Below, piece after piece: positions 17,873 through 26,261 of a DNA stretch of 64,000 bases. This DNA is from Streptomyces griseoincarnatus (lineage in GTDB: Bacteria > Actinomycetota > Actinomycetes > Streptomycetales > Streptomycetaceae), in NCBI GenBank assembly GCA_014649575.1, contig BMTH01000004.1, positions 62,001-126,000 on the forward strand, in the 5' to 3' direction. The position numbers were made by a program, and so were the translations under genes. The stretch's first letter is position 1, and each line of letters starts with the position of its first letter. The notes beneath the pieces were generated by a model. The model did not search any database. It was given only the letters and a program-made list of their open reading frames with translations, and had not been told where the DNA came from.

Positions 17873-18631
17873 ATGCCCTACGACCCGTCAGCCTTTCCGC
17901 CTTTCGCCGTCACCGTGGACCTGGTCGTGCTCACCGTGCGACGTCACGCCCTGTGTGCACTGGCGGTGCGCAGGGGAGAGTCCCCGTTCCAGGGGCGCTG
18001 GGCGCTCCCCGGAGGGTTCGTGCGGGCCGATGAGGACCTGGCGCAGGCGGCGGCGCGGGAGCTGGCCGAGGAGACGGGACTGCGGGTTCATGATCCGGCC
18101 GTCCCGGCCCAGGACCACGGCGCCCATCTCGAGCAGCTGGCCACGTACGGGGACCCCAAGCGAGACCCGCGCATGCGGGTGGTCAGCGTCGCGCACCTCG
18201 CGCTCGCCCCGGACCTGCCGGCGCCTCGGGCGGGCGGCGACGCCAGCAACGCGCGCTGGGCGCCGGTGGACGAACTGCTCGAGCAGGGCGGTTACGGCAG
18301 GGACGGCGAGCCGGTGGCGCCGCTCGCCTTCGACCACGCGCAGATCCTCTCGGACGGGGTCGAGCGCGCCCGCTCGAAGATCGAGTACTCCTCGCTGGCG
18401 ACGGCGTTCTGCCCGCCGGAGTTCACCGTCGGTGAGCTGCGCCGGGTCTACGAGGCGGTCTGGGGCGTGGCGCTCGACCCCCGTAACTTCCACCGCAAGG
18501 TGACGGGCACCCCGGGCTTCCTGGTGCCCACCGGCGGCACCACCACCCGGCAGGGCGGCCGTCCCGCCCAGCTCTTCCGGGCCGGCGGCGCCACCCTGCT
18601 CAACCCGCCCATGCTGCGCCCCGAGGTCTGA
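17873..18631 (+). CDS. NrtR-type Nudix-domain transcriptional regulator
   Basis: The 252-residue protein starts MPYDPSAFPPFAVTVDLVVLTV. An N-terminal Nudix domain covers about residues 1-150, and a C-terminal winged helix follows (FTVGELRRVYEAVWGVALDPRNFHRKV, ending in PGFLVPTGG). The Nudix box (G-x5-E-x7-REL-x-EE-x-GL, residues 48-70) is intact, so hydrolysis of an ADP-ribose-type substrate is possible, although many NrtR proteins only bind the ligand. NrtR regulators sense NAD-cycle products. The gene looks leaderless and self-regulated. No NAD gene is adjacent, so the regulon lies elsewhere. Confidence 0.85.
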   Translation: MPYDPSAFPPFAVTVDLVVLTVRRHALCALAVRRGESPFQGRWALPGGFVRADEDLAQAAARELAEETGLRVHDPAVPAQDHGAHLEQLATYGDPKRDPRMRVVSVAHLALAPDLPAPRAGGDASNARWAPVDELLEQGGYGRDGEPVAPLAFDHAQILSDGVERARSKIEYSSLATAFCPPEFTVGELRRVYEAVWGVALDPRNFHRKVTGTPGFLVPTGGTTTRQGGRPAQLFRAGGATLLNPPMLRPEV

Positions 18632-18644
18632 CACGGGAGAGGGG

Positions 18645-18670
18645 CGGTTCCGGGACGCGTTCCCGGACCG
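18645..18670 (+). terminator. hairpin after the NrtR-like gene
   Basis: CGGTTCCGGGA pairs with TCCCGGACCG (one bulged T) around CGCGT, 14 bp past the stop. A longer outer stem (CACGG...CCGTG) extends it. Confidence 0.65.
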
Positions 18671-18724
18671 TTCTCCTGCCGTGCGACGGGCCCCGTGGTG
18701 CCCGAAAAACCCGTTATGGCGCGC

Positions 18725-18730
18725 TATCTT
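18725..18730 (+). promoter_or_regulatory. -10 hexamer of a leaderless promoter
   Basis: TATCTT ends 7 nt before the GTG at 18738. No ribosome-binding site is present. Confidence 0.5.
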
Positions 18731-18737
18731 GCATCGG

Positions 18738-20852
18738 GTGATCGAGGCCATCGGACTGACCAGCATCCCCCGCAAAGAGCAGCCGCCCGCCGTCGACAAC
18801 GTCTCCTTCGAAGCGCACAGTGGCCGCGTCACCGCGTTGCTCGGAGCACCGGGCGCCGGGAAGACGACGGCGTTGAGGCTGATGCTCGAACTGCAACGCG
18901 GGCGTGGGATCACCTACTTCAGAGGCCGCCCCCTGCACGGCATCCCGCACCCCGCGCACGAGGTCGGTGTGCTGCTGGGCGACGTGCCGGGGCACCCTGC
19001 CCGCTCGGTCCGCGGACATCTCCGCATGCTGTGCGCGGCCTCCGGGGTCCCGGCCCGGCGCGCCGACGAAGTACTCGAAGCGGTGGGCCTGGTGAGCCTG
19101 CGCGACGAACGCCTCGGCACCCTGTCCCGCGGTATGGACCGCCGCCTGGGCCTGGCCTGCGCCCTCCTGCCGGACCCGCACACCCTCGTGCTCGACGACC
19201 CCGCGCGAGGGCTCGCGGTGGGGGAGAGGCGCTGGCTGTACGACATGCTGCGGGAACACGCGGCGCAGGGCGGGACGGTGCTGTGCAGCACGGCCGATCC
19301 CAAGGAGGCGGCGCGGTTCGCCGATCACGTGGTCACGTTGGACGGCGGCCGGGTCGTCGCCGACCAGCGGGCCGCCGACTTCGCCCGCACGCGGTTGCGC
19401 CCGCGCGTCGTCGTCCGCAGCCCGCACGCCGCTCGCCTCTCCGTGCTGCTCGCCCAGCGGGCCCGTTCCACGCAGCGGTCCGTGGAGGTCGTACGGGAGG
19501 GCGGCAACCGCCTCTGCGTCTACGGAAGTACCTGCGCCGAGGTGGGGGAGACGGCCTTCCGGAACGGAATCGTCGTTCATCAACTGGCGGACGAGGTCGG
19601 GGACATGGGCCCAGGGGCCGGTGCAGGGGCTGAAACCTCGACGGCGCAGGAGCCCCAGCCCTCGTCGGCGGCGATCGACTCACAGACCGGTCCCGACCCG
19701 GAGCCCGGAGCCGCGGCAGCCCTCGACCCCAGCCCCGAGCCGAAATTCGCACCCCCCGCCCTCGACCCCAGCCCCGAGCCGGAGCTCGCACCCCCCGCTC
19801 CCGGCCCCGAGCTGGAACCTCAAACCCTCGCCCCCGGCTCCAGCCCCGAGCCGGAAGCCGCACCCCCCGCCCCCGACTGCGGGCCCGAACCGGAACCCTC
19901 GGCCCCCGCAGCCGCAGCCGCAGCCGTACCCGCACCCGAGGCCGTCCCCGCCGCGTCAACCACGCTCGAGCCACCCCAGGAAGCGCCCGCCGACGACACC
20001 CCTCAGGCAGCACCTTCACAACAACTCACCACCCCCCGCCCCACCACCGTCGCTCTCCCGCCCCCCGTTCTCGTCCGTCCCGCGCCCACCCCTCTGCGGC
20101 CGGTCCGCTACGAGATCCGGCGGGCCGCAGGGGTGGCCACGGGGTACATCGTCGGGGCCTGTGTCCTCGCCGTGTCCGCCCTCACCGCCGTGCTGCTGGC
20201 CCGCATCGGCCACACCCCGCAGCCGCGGCTGCTGGCCGCCTGGCCCGCGGAGTTGCCGCTGCCGCCCGCCGCGCTCGGGGCGGGGCTGCTCGGCGCACTG
20301 GCGTTCGGCGACGAATTTCGCCACCCCGCGCTCGCGGTGGACAGGGGCACTGTTCCCCGAAGGCTGGGCTTGCTGACCGCGAAGCTCTTCGTCGCCTCGC
20401 TGACCGCACTCGCCCTGGCCGTGCTGACGGTCGGATGCACCGCGGAAGTGCTGTATCTCGTCTACGGGAGCGAGCTCGTGGCGCTCCCGGCGGACTGGCC
20501 CGCTCTCACCGCCGGGTGGCTCGCCCTCGTCACGGGCTGCGCGTGGGCGGGGGTGCTGGCCGCGGGCGTCTTCCGGTCCACCACCGCCGGTCTCGCCGCG
20601 GTCGTCGCCGTGCCGCTTCTCGTCGTACCCGCCGTGCACAAGATGACGGAGGGCACTTCGGCGCGCGGTCCGGTGCCGTTCGCCGGGCGGTTGAAGGGCG
20701 GGCTGCCGCCGCGCTGGCCCTTCGGGGGCGAACAGCAACTGGAGGCGCTGCTGCGGTTGCTGGCCCAACCCGTGGGCGGTGCCATGGCGTTGTCGGTGCT
20801 GGCACTCCTGTGCGCGTACGCGTTCACGGGTCTGCGAAGCCGAGTCCGATGA
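18738..20852 (+). CDS. ABC transporter: ATPase and membrane domain fused by a Pro/Glu-rich linker
   Basis: The 704-residue protein joins an ATPase and a permease. Residues 1-225 are an ABC domain with Walker A GAPGAGKTT (near 36), a signature LSRGMD (near 129; the normal form is LSGGQ) and Walker B TLVLDDP (near 149). Residues 290-455 are a repetitive linker of the type DPSPEPELAPPAP. Residues 455-704 hold about six membrane segments resembling an ABC-2 type permease. Fusion is unusual for exporters with ABC-2 permeases. It sits directly upstream of whiH, same strand, about 170 bp apart. The substrate is unknown. The GTG start follows a leaderless promoter. Confidence 0.85.
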   Translation: MIEAIGLTSIPRKEQPPAVDNVSFEAHSGRVTALLGAPGAGKTTALRLMLELQRGRGITYFRGRPLHGIPHPAHEVGVLLGDVPGHPARSVRGHLRMLCAASGVPARRADEVLEAVGLVSLRDERLGTLSRGMDRRLGLACALLPDPHTLVLDDPARGLAVGERRWLYDMLREHAAQGGTVLCSTADPKEAARFADHVVTLDGGRVVADQRAADFARTRLRPRVVVRSPHAARLSVLLAQRARSTQRSVEVVREGGNRLCVYGSTCAEVGETAFRNGIVVHQLADEVGDMGPGAGAGAETSTAQEPQPSSAAIDSQTGPDPEPGAAAALDPSPEPKFAPPALDPSPEPELAPPAPGPELEPQTLAPGSSPEPEAAPPAPDCGPEPEPSAPAAAAAAVPAPEAVPAASTTLEPPQEAPADDTPQAAPSQQLTTPRPTTVALPPPVLVRPAPTPLRPVRYEIRRAAGVATGYIVGACVLAVSALTAVLLARIGHTPQPRLLAAWPAELPLPPAALGAGLLGALAFGDEFRHPALAVDRGTVPRRLGLLTAKLFVASLTALALAVLTVGCTAEVLYLVYGSELVALPADWPALTAGWLALVTGCAWAGVLAAGVFRSTTAGLAAVVAVPLLVVPAVHKMTEGTSARGPVPFAGRLKGGLPPRWPFGGEQQLEALLRLLAQPVGGAMALSVLALLCAYAFTGLRSRVR

Positions 20853-20908
20853 CGTCCGATGGCGACCGAGTTTGCGCTTCTCGGACTCTCTCTGATCGCA
20901 ACTCCCCG

Positions 20909-20933
20909 TGAAAGGCTCATTTCTTTCCGATAA
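20909..20933 (+). promoter_or_regulatory. candidate sigma-WhiG-type promoter of whiH
   Basis: TCCGATAA (20926-20933) differs at one base from the sigma-WhiG/FliA -10 GCCGATAA. TGAAAG (20909-20914) could be the -35, though the spacing is shorter than the consensus N15. whiH of S. coelicolor is known to depend on sigma-WhiG. Confidence 0.5.
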
Positions 20934-21025
20934 GGCGTCAATTGCGACGAGGTGAGCGATCACCCTTTCGTGTGCTTTTCACCAAAGACCTCAAGGGAGT
21001 TGGAACCGACGCCGACAAAAGATGC

Positions 21026-21907
21026 GTGAGTACCCTTGCGCACACCATGATGACCGCCGCCCGCTCCGCCGACTCCGGCCTCGCGACCCCGGGCGAACTC
21101 GACCGCTACCCCTACGCGGAGGCGCCCGGCACCGACCGGGGCACCGGATGGGACACGGCGGAGCCGGATCTGGGCCGCGTGGGCCGGCGGACCGCGGGCA
21201 GCCGCGGACGCGGGCTGCACGGACAACTCGTCCAGCAGCTGGGACAGATGATCGTCTCCGGTGACCTGGGCGCCGACCGCCCGCTGGTGCCCGAGGAGAT
21301 CGGCCAGCGTTTCGAGGTGTCCCGTACCGTCGTCCGCGAGTCGCTCCGCGTCCTGGAGGCCAAGGGCCTGGTCAGTGCCCGGCCGAACGTGGGCACGCGG
21401 GTGCGCCCGGTCAGCGACTGGAACCTCCTCGACCCGGACATCATCGAGTGGCGGGCCTACGGGCCGCAGCGGGACGACCAGCGCCGGGAGCTGAGCGAGC
21501 TGCGCTGGACGATCGAGCCGCTCGCCGCGCGCCTGGCGGCCGGGCACGGCCGGGAGGATGTCCAGCAGCGGCTGACCGACATGGTGGGGATCATGGGGCA
21601 CGCCCTCGGACAGGGCGACGCCCTGACCTTCGCCCGGGCCGACAACGAGTTCCACTCCCTGCTCATCCAGGTCGCCGGCAACCGCATGCTGGAGCACCTG
21701 TCCGGGATCGTGTCCGCCGCGCTCCAGGTGTCGGGAGGCCCGGTCACCGGCTGTGAGCGGCCGAACGAGACCTCGCTGGCCCACCATGCCCGGATCGTGG
21801 ACGCCCTCGCCGGCGGCGACGGCGCCGCGGCCGAGGCGGCCATGCGGCAACTTCTCACGGTCCACCCCGAGGTGGAGCGCGTGGTGCCCGCACCGCGCGA
21901 GCACTGA
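21026..21907 (+). CDS. whiH: WhiH, GntR-family sporulation regulator
   Basis: The 293-residue protein starts VSTLAHTMMTAARSADSG. A GntR winged helix-turn-helix lies at about residues 63-125 (LHGQLVQQLGQMIVSGDLG, then VPEEIGQRFEVSRTVVRESL). An FCD ligand-binding domain occupies 150-285, with metal-type residues in DNEFHSLLIQVAGN and LAHHARIVDAL. The family and the position directly before hrdB fit WhiH, which acts in aerial hyphae to allow sporulation septation. I chose the GTG at 21026; a longer frame from 20942 runs through the promoter. A strong terminator separates it from hrdB. Confidence 0.93.
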   Translation: MSTLAHTMMTAARSADSGLATPGELDRYPYAEAPGTDRGTGWDTAEPDLGRVGRRTAGSRGRGLHGQLVQQLGQMIVSGDLGADRPLVPEEIGQRFEVSRTVVRESLRVLEAKGLVSARPNVGTRVRPVSDWNLLDPDIIEWRAYGPQRDDQRRELSELRWTIEPLAARLAAGHGREDVQQRLTDMVGIMGHALGQGDALTFARADNEFHSLLIQVAGNRMLEHLSGIVSAALQVSGGPVTGCERPNETSLAHHARIVDALAGGDGAAAEAAMRQLLTVHPEVERVVPAPREH

Positions 21908-21980
21908 CCGCATTTCCCCGACGGCGCGGTCCGGCCTGCCATCCCCCTCCTGTGGCAGAGTCGCGCCCGTGGGCCGTCCC

Positions 21981-22026
21981 CCGTCGGACCCCGCGGAGCC
22001 GTCGACGGTTCCGCGGGGTCCGACGG
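21981..22026 (+). terminator. whiH terminator
   Basis: Perfect 17-bp arms (CCGTCGGACCCCGCGGA and its complement) enclose a 12-nt loop that is itself partly palindromic. It lies 74 bp past the whiH stop and separates whiH from hrdB. Confidence 0.85.
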
Positions 22027-22103
22027 TACGAAAGGCCCGTTTCGGCCCCGGGGCGGCGACCGCATCGACCCTGGTGCACACTTCTGTCATCGTCTGCCAG
22101 GTT

Positions 22104-22295
22104 TTGACTGGTTACGGGGTGTGACTCGGGCCACGCGGAATGGGCGTAACGCTCCTGGGAAGAACGCGATGACCTAAGAGGTGACAGCCGCGGAGGGAAT
22201 ACGGACGCCGTTCATGGCGCTGTGCATCTTCCCGGCCCCCGCCCGCACCGTCGGCCCATCCCCAAGCCGGCGGTCGGCCCCTGTCCACTGTGGAC
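22104..22295 (+). promoter_or_regulatory. hrdB upstream region
   Basis: This gap between whiH's terminator and hrdB has a -35-like TTGACT (22104-22109) without a clear -10 partner. A perfect palindrome GTCCAC-T-GTGGAC lies at 22283-22295, 40 bp before the start codon. hrdB is known to have more than one promoter in Streptomyces, but I cannot place them with certainty. Confidence 0.35.
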
Positions 22296-22335
22296 GGAGC
22301 CGGAAGCCGTTTTCCAACGTTCCGAGAGGTTGTTC

Positions 22336-23862
22336 GTGTCGGCCAGCACATCCCGTACGCTCCCGCCGGAGATCGCCGAGTCCGTCTCTGTCATGGCGCT
22401 CATCGAGCGGGGAAAGGCTGAGGGGCAGATCGCCGGCGATGACGTGCGTCGGGCCTTCGAAGCTGACCAGATTCCGGCCACTCAGTGGAAGAACGTACTG
22501 CGCAGCCTCAACCAGATCCTCGAGGAAGAGGGTGTGACGCTGATGGTCAGTGCCGCAGAGCCCAAGCGCACCCGAAAGAGCGTCGCAGCGAAGAGTCCCG
22601 CCAAGCGCACCGCCACCAAGACCGTGGCGGCCAAGACGGCGCCTCCCCGGAAGGCCGCCGCCGCGTCCGCGGCCCCGGCCGCCGACGAAGCCGCCGAGGA
22701 GGAGGCGGCGCCCGCGAAGAAGGCGGCCGCCAAGAAGACCACCGCCAAGAAGACGGCGGCGAAGAAGACCACGGCCAAGAAGACCGCCGCGAAGAAGACC
22801 ACCGCCAAGAAGGACGACGCCGAGCTGGCCGACGAGGAGGTCCTCGAGGAGCCCAAGGCCGCGGACGAGCCCGAGGGCACCGAGAACGCCGGCTTCGTGC
22901 TGTCCGACGAGGACGAGGACGACGCGCCGGCCCAGCAGGTCGCCGCCGCGGGCGCCACCGCCGACCCGGTCAAGGACTACCTCAAGCAGATCGGCAAGGT
23001 CCCCCTGCTCAACGCCGAGCAGGAGGTCGAGCTCGCCAAGCGCATCGAGGCGGGCCTGTTCGCCGAGGACAAGCTGGCGAACGCCGACAAGCTGGCGCCG
23101 AAGCTGAAGCGCGAGCTGGAGATCATCGCGGAGGACGGCCGCCGGGCCAAGAACCACCTGCTGGAGGCCAACCTCCGACTGGTGGTCTCCCTGGCCAAGC
23201 GCTACACAGGCCGCGGCATGCTGTTCCTGGACCTCATCCAGGAGGGCAACCTCGGTCTGATCCGCGCGGTCGAGAAGTTCGACTACACCAAGGGCTACAA
23301 GTTCTCCACGTACGCCACCTGGTGGATTCGACAGGCGATCACCCGCGCCATGGCCGACCAGGCCCGCACCATCCGTATCCCGGTGCACATGGTCGAGGTC
23401 ATCAACAAGCTCGCGCGCGTCCAGCGCCAGATGCTCCAGGACCTGGGCCGCGAGCCCACCCCGGAGGAGCTGGCCAAGGAGCTCGACATGACCCCGGAGA
23501 AGGTCATCGAGGTCCAGAAGTACGGCCGGGAGCCCATCTCCCTGCACACCCCGCTGGGCGAGGACGGCGACAGCGAGTTCGGTGACCTCATCGAGGACTC
23601 CGAGGCCGTCGTCCCGGCCGACGCCGTCAGCTTCACGCTGCTGCAGGAGCAGCTGCACTCCGTGCTCGACACCCTGTCGGAGCGCGAGGCGGGCGTCGTC
23701 TCGATGCGGTTCGGTCTCACCGACGGTCAGCCGAAGACCCTCGACGAGATCGGCAAGGTGTACGGCGTCACGCGTGAGCGGATCCGTCAGATCGAGTCGA
23801 AGACCATGTCGAAGCTGCGTCACCCGTCGCGTTCGCAGGTGCTGCGCGACTACCTCGACTAG
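22336..23862 (+). CDS. hrdB: HrdB, principal (vegetative) RNA polymerase sigma factor
   Basis: The 508-residue protein starts [20 protein letters not shown]. The N-terminal part holds a long Ala/Lys/Thr-rich stretch of repeated [10 protein letters not shown] units, then an acidic segment. Region 1.2 begins near residue 210 ([20 protein letters not shown]), region 2 near 275 ([33 protein letters not shown]) and the region 4 helix-turn-helix at 468-495 ([20 protein letters not shown]). These are the features of the essential primary sigma factor that reads -10/-35 promoters. The GTG follows GAGAGG. The position next to whiH and the size both match HrdB. Confidence 0.98.
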   Translation: MSASTSRTLPPEIAESVSVMALIERGKAEGQIAGDDVRRAFEADQIPATQWKNVLRSLNQILEEEGVTLMVSAAEPKRTRKSVAAKSPAKRTATKTVAAKTAPPRKAAAASAAPAADEAAEEEAAPAKKAAAKKTTAKKTAAKKTTAKKTAAKKTTAKKDDAELADEEVLEEPKAADEPEGTENAGFVLSDEDEDDAPAQQVAAAGATADPVKDYLKQIGKVPLLNAEQEVELAKRIEAGLFAEDKLANADKLAPKLKRELEIIAEDGRRAKNHLLEANLRLVVSLAKRYTGRGMLFLDLIQEGNLGLIRAVEKFDYTKGYKFSTYATWWIRQAITRAMADQARTIRIPVHMVEVINKLARVQRQMLQDLGREPTPEELAKELDMTPEKVIEVQKYGREPISLHTPLGEDGDSEFGDLIEDSEAVVPADAVSFTLLQEQLHSVLDTLSEREAGVVSMRFGLTDGQPKTLDEIGKVYGVTRERIRQIESKTMSKLRHPSRSQVLRDYLD

Positions 23863-23903
23863 GACGTCGCCCCCGCCGCGACGCCTGTCACGCGCCGCCG
23901 TCC

Positions 23904-23942
23904 GTGAAGGCCCGGCCCCCTTCGGAGGGGCCGGGCCTTCAC
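23904..23942 (+). terminator. hrdB terminator
   Basis: Perfect 16-bp arms (GTGAAGGCCCGGCCCC and complement) enclose CTTCGGA, 42 bp after the hrdB stop. Confidence 0.9.
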
Positions 23943-24019
23943 GCTGTCGCGCGGGTGCGTGCGGTGACCACTTCCCTCACTGTGGGTGTCCAAGGTTCAC
24001 CCCAGTGTGAGGAGCGTGC

Positions 24020-24862
24020 ATGCGACGTCGACTTGCCAGGGCCCTGGCCCGGCCGCTGACCCTCGTGGCCGCGGGGACCGTCATACCACTGGCCTCGGCC
24101 GCTCCGGTGGCCGCCGACAGCATCGTCGTCGGCGGCTTCCCCGTCGATGTGAGGCAGAGCCCGTACACCGTGGCGCTCTCCAGTCGTGACCGGTTCGGCG
24201 GTACGCGGGCGGGGCAGTTCTGCGGAGGTGTGGCGGTCGGACGGACCACCGTGCTCACAGCCGCCCACTGCATGGACCGGGAGGTGCTCGGCGCCTCCCC
24301 GGAGCGGGTGCGGGACCTCAAGGTCATAGCCGGGCGGACCGAGCTGCTCTCGGAAAGCGGCCAGGAGGTCTCCGTACGCGAGGTCTGGGTGAACCCGGAC
24401 TACGACGGCGACACCAACTCCGGCGACTTCGCCGTGCTCAGCCTGGCCGAGCCGCTCCCCGCCGCCTCGGTCATAGGCATGGCCGGGCCCGGCGACCCGG
24501 CGTACCGCGCGGGCACGCCCGCCACGGTCTACGGCTGGGGGGACACCACCGGCTCCGGCAGCTACGCAGGCAGCCTGCACGGGGCGCGGGTGCGGGTGCA
24601 GCCCGACGCCCTGTGCGAGAAGGCGTACTCCGGGGGCTCCAACGGCACCTACCGCGCCGAGACGATGCTGTGCGCGGGCGAGGTGGCCGGGGGCCGGGAC
24701 GCGTGCCAGGGCGACAGCGGGGGGCCGCTGGTCGCCCAGGGGCGGCTCATAGGCCTCGTCTCCTGGGGGGCCGGCTGCGGCTGGGCGGGCAGCCCGGGGG
24801 TCTACACCCGCATCGCGGACGTCCTTGACACACTGGGGTGGCCTGCGACGGCACAGGGCTGA
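24020..24862 (+). CDS. secreted trypsin-like serine protease (S1 family)
   Basis: The 280-residue protein begins with a signal peptide (MRRRLARALARPLTLVAAGT, then a hydrophobic run to about residue 33). The mature N-terminus IVVGG starts near 35, typical of a zymogen cut. The catalytic triad is complete: His in LTAAHCM, Asp in SGDFAVLSL and Ser in GDSGGPL. An Asp in RDACQGDSGG fits trypsin-like specificity for Lys/Arg. Six cysteines can form disulphides. The ATG follows GAGGAGCG. It is monocistronic downstream of the hrdB terminator and likely degrades extracellular protein. Confidence 0.93.
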   Translation: MRRRLARALARPLTLVAAGTVIPLASAAPVAADSIVVGGFPVDVRQSPYTVALSSRDRFGGTRAGQFCGGVAVGRTTVLTAAHCMDREVLGASPERVRDLKVIAGRTELLSESGQEVSVREVWVNPDYDGDTNSGDFAVLSLAEPLPAASVIGMAGPGDPAYRAGTPATVYGWGDTTGSGSYAGSLHGARVRVQPDALCEKAYSGGSNGTYRAETMLCAGEVAGGRDACQGDSGGPLVAQGRLIGLVSWGAGCGWAGSPGVYTRIADVLDTLGWPATAQG

Positions 24863-25070
24863 GAGGGGGCGCCGTCTGCCGCTGTGGGGCTTGGACGGCG
24901 TCGCCCCTCCTGGTCCCCCCGGTGGGCACGGCGCGGCGCGTGTGAGCGGCATCTGTGGCACCCGGGGAGCCATCCGCCGCCGGAGGCCGCGCCCGATGAC
25001 ATCAGGGGCCCCGCCCGACCACATACGGCATGATCCCGACTCCGGTCCAAGGCACGCGCCGCGGATCAGA

Positions 25071-25420
25071 CGCTGAGGACCGGCCGCGCAGGCGGGCCTG
25101 CGGGTCGGTGTCGCGGGGCCCGCGAACTCAGGAACGCGGGCGCTGAGGGCTGGCCGCGCAGGCGGGCCTGCGGGTCGGTGTCGCGGGGCCCGCGAACTCA
25201 GGAACGCGGGCGCTGAGGGGCAGCCGCGCAGGCGTGTCCGCGGGTCGGAGTCGCAGGGCCCGCGAACTCAGGAACGCCGGCACTGAGGGGCAGCCGCGCA
25301 GGCGTGTCCGCGGGTCGGAGTCGCAGGGCCCGCGAACTCAGAAGCGCCGGCGCCTAGGGGCAGCCACGCAGGCGGGCCCGCGGGCCGGTGTCGCAGGGCC
25401 CGCGGGCTCAGAGATGCGGG
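25071..25420. repeat. five tandem 70-bp repeats
   Basis: Five head-to-tail copies, each exactly 70 bp, start at 25071, 25141, 25211, 25281 and 25351. Every copy contains CGCTGAGG-like DNA, an inverted repeat of the form GCAGGCGGGCCTGC and a run ending GGGCCCGCGAACTCAG. Copies 1 and 2 are nearly identical, as are 3 and 4; copy 5 is most diverged. The period is not a multiple of three and no frame is kept, so it is not protein coding. It fills a 732-bp gap between the convergent protease and DUF7455 genes; the rest of the gap (24863-25070, 25421-25510) shows nothing recognisable. Confidence 0.9.
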
Positions 25421-25510
25421 TCTGCCCGCACCGCAGGCGCGTCCGACCGCTCCACACGCCCCGGCGCGTAACGCCCCCACACCCCCACCGCAGCGGCAGC
25501 GCGCACGCAG

Positions 25511-25548
25511 ACGGGCGGCGTCCTCCGTAGGGAGAGGACGCCGCCCGT
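25511..25548. terminator. terminator of the DUF7455 gene
   Basis: Perfect 15-bp arms ACGGGCGGCGTCCTC/GAGGACGCCGCCCGT enclose 8 nt, 46 bp past the stop on the minus strand. Confidence 0.85.
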
Positions 25549-25594
25549 CCGCCGGCCTGTGCCGGGCTGGCTGCTCGTCGTCGGACGTGAAGTC

Positions 25595-25822
25595 TCAGCG
25601 CTCCTCGTCAGGAGTGGCCTTCGGAGCGGTCAGCCGCTCCGTCTCGTCCTGTATCTCAGCGGCGATCTTCTTGAGTTCCGGCTCGAACTTGCGACCGTGG
25701 TGGGCGCAGAAGAGCAGTTCTCCACCGCTCAGCAGGACGACGCGCAGGTAAGCCTGGGCGCCGCAGCGGTCGCAGCGATCGGCGGCCGTCAGCGGGCTCG
25801 CGGGGGTCAGAACAGTAGTCAC
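25595..25822 (-). CDS. small DUF7455 (zinc-ribbon-like) protein
   Basis: The 75-residue protein MTTVLTPASPLTAADRCDRCG contains CDRCG near residue 17 and CAHHG near 39, which could bind one zinc, followed by a charged helical tail. The function is unknown; the family is common in actinobacteria near hrdB/parE. The GTG start at 25822 has GAGG just upstream. It is divergent from parE. Confidence 0.8.
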   Translation of the reverse strand: MTTVLTPASPLTAADRCDRCGAQAYLRVVLLSGGELLFCAHHGRKFEPELKKIAAEIQDETERLTAPKATPDEER

Positions 25823-26261
25823 GTCGCCTCTTCTCTAGCTCGACGAGCTGTCGTACCAGGGTCAACATCCAACCAGCCCCAAAACGTTCCCGCTCGAGGC
25901 TTTTCCTCGAAAAAAATCTCCGAGGCGGCCGGCTGCTGCCGGTTGGCGGCGAATGTGCCGTAGTGCGTGTCTCTGTGTCGTACGGATTCGCGTCGTATCG
26001 GTGGTCGGCCCTCCCGGCTGGGTTGCCGGTTGTTCATGAGGACGTGCCCGGAGCCTAAATGGTTCATGCCTCGATGGGAACGTGATGTGTGCTTCACTCC
26101 ATCGAGGGATCGAACACCCATGCGACTCTCGACTAGGGTGGGACCGAGACGAGGGTGGCGTTACAACGGCTCTACCAGGCCTCGGTACCCTCTCACCGGT
26201 GAACCAAGCCGCGCCCTTACCCACGAGGGCCCCATCTGAAATTCAGCGAGGAGCGAACCGC
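25823..26261. other. divergent promoter region, DUF7455 / parE
   Basis: The 439-bp spacer has an A/T-rich pocket at about 25883-25925 (runs of A and T, rare here) that could hold promoters for the minus-strand gene, including a TTGACC at 25857-25862 read on that strand. TAGGGT at 26135-26140 may serve parE. I see no RNA gene or recognisable binding site. Confidence 0.35.

Noticed and set aside
22131..22230. Sigma-R type promoter (GGAAT-N18-GTT) for hrdB
   Set aside because: GGAAT occurs at 22137 and 22197, but no GTT follows at the right distance.
25071..25420. CRISPR array
   Set aside because: The whole 70-bp unit is repeated without unique spacers, and no cas genes are near.
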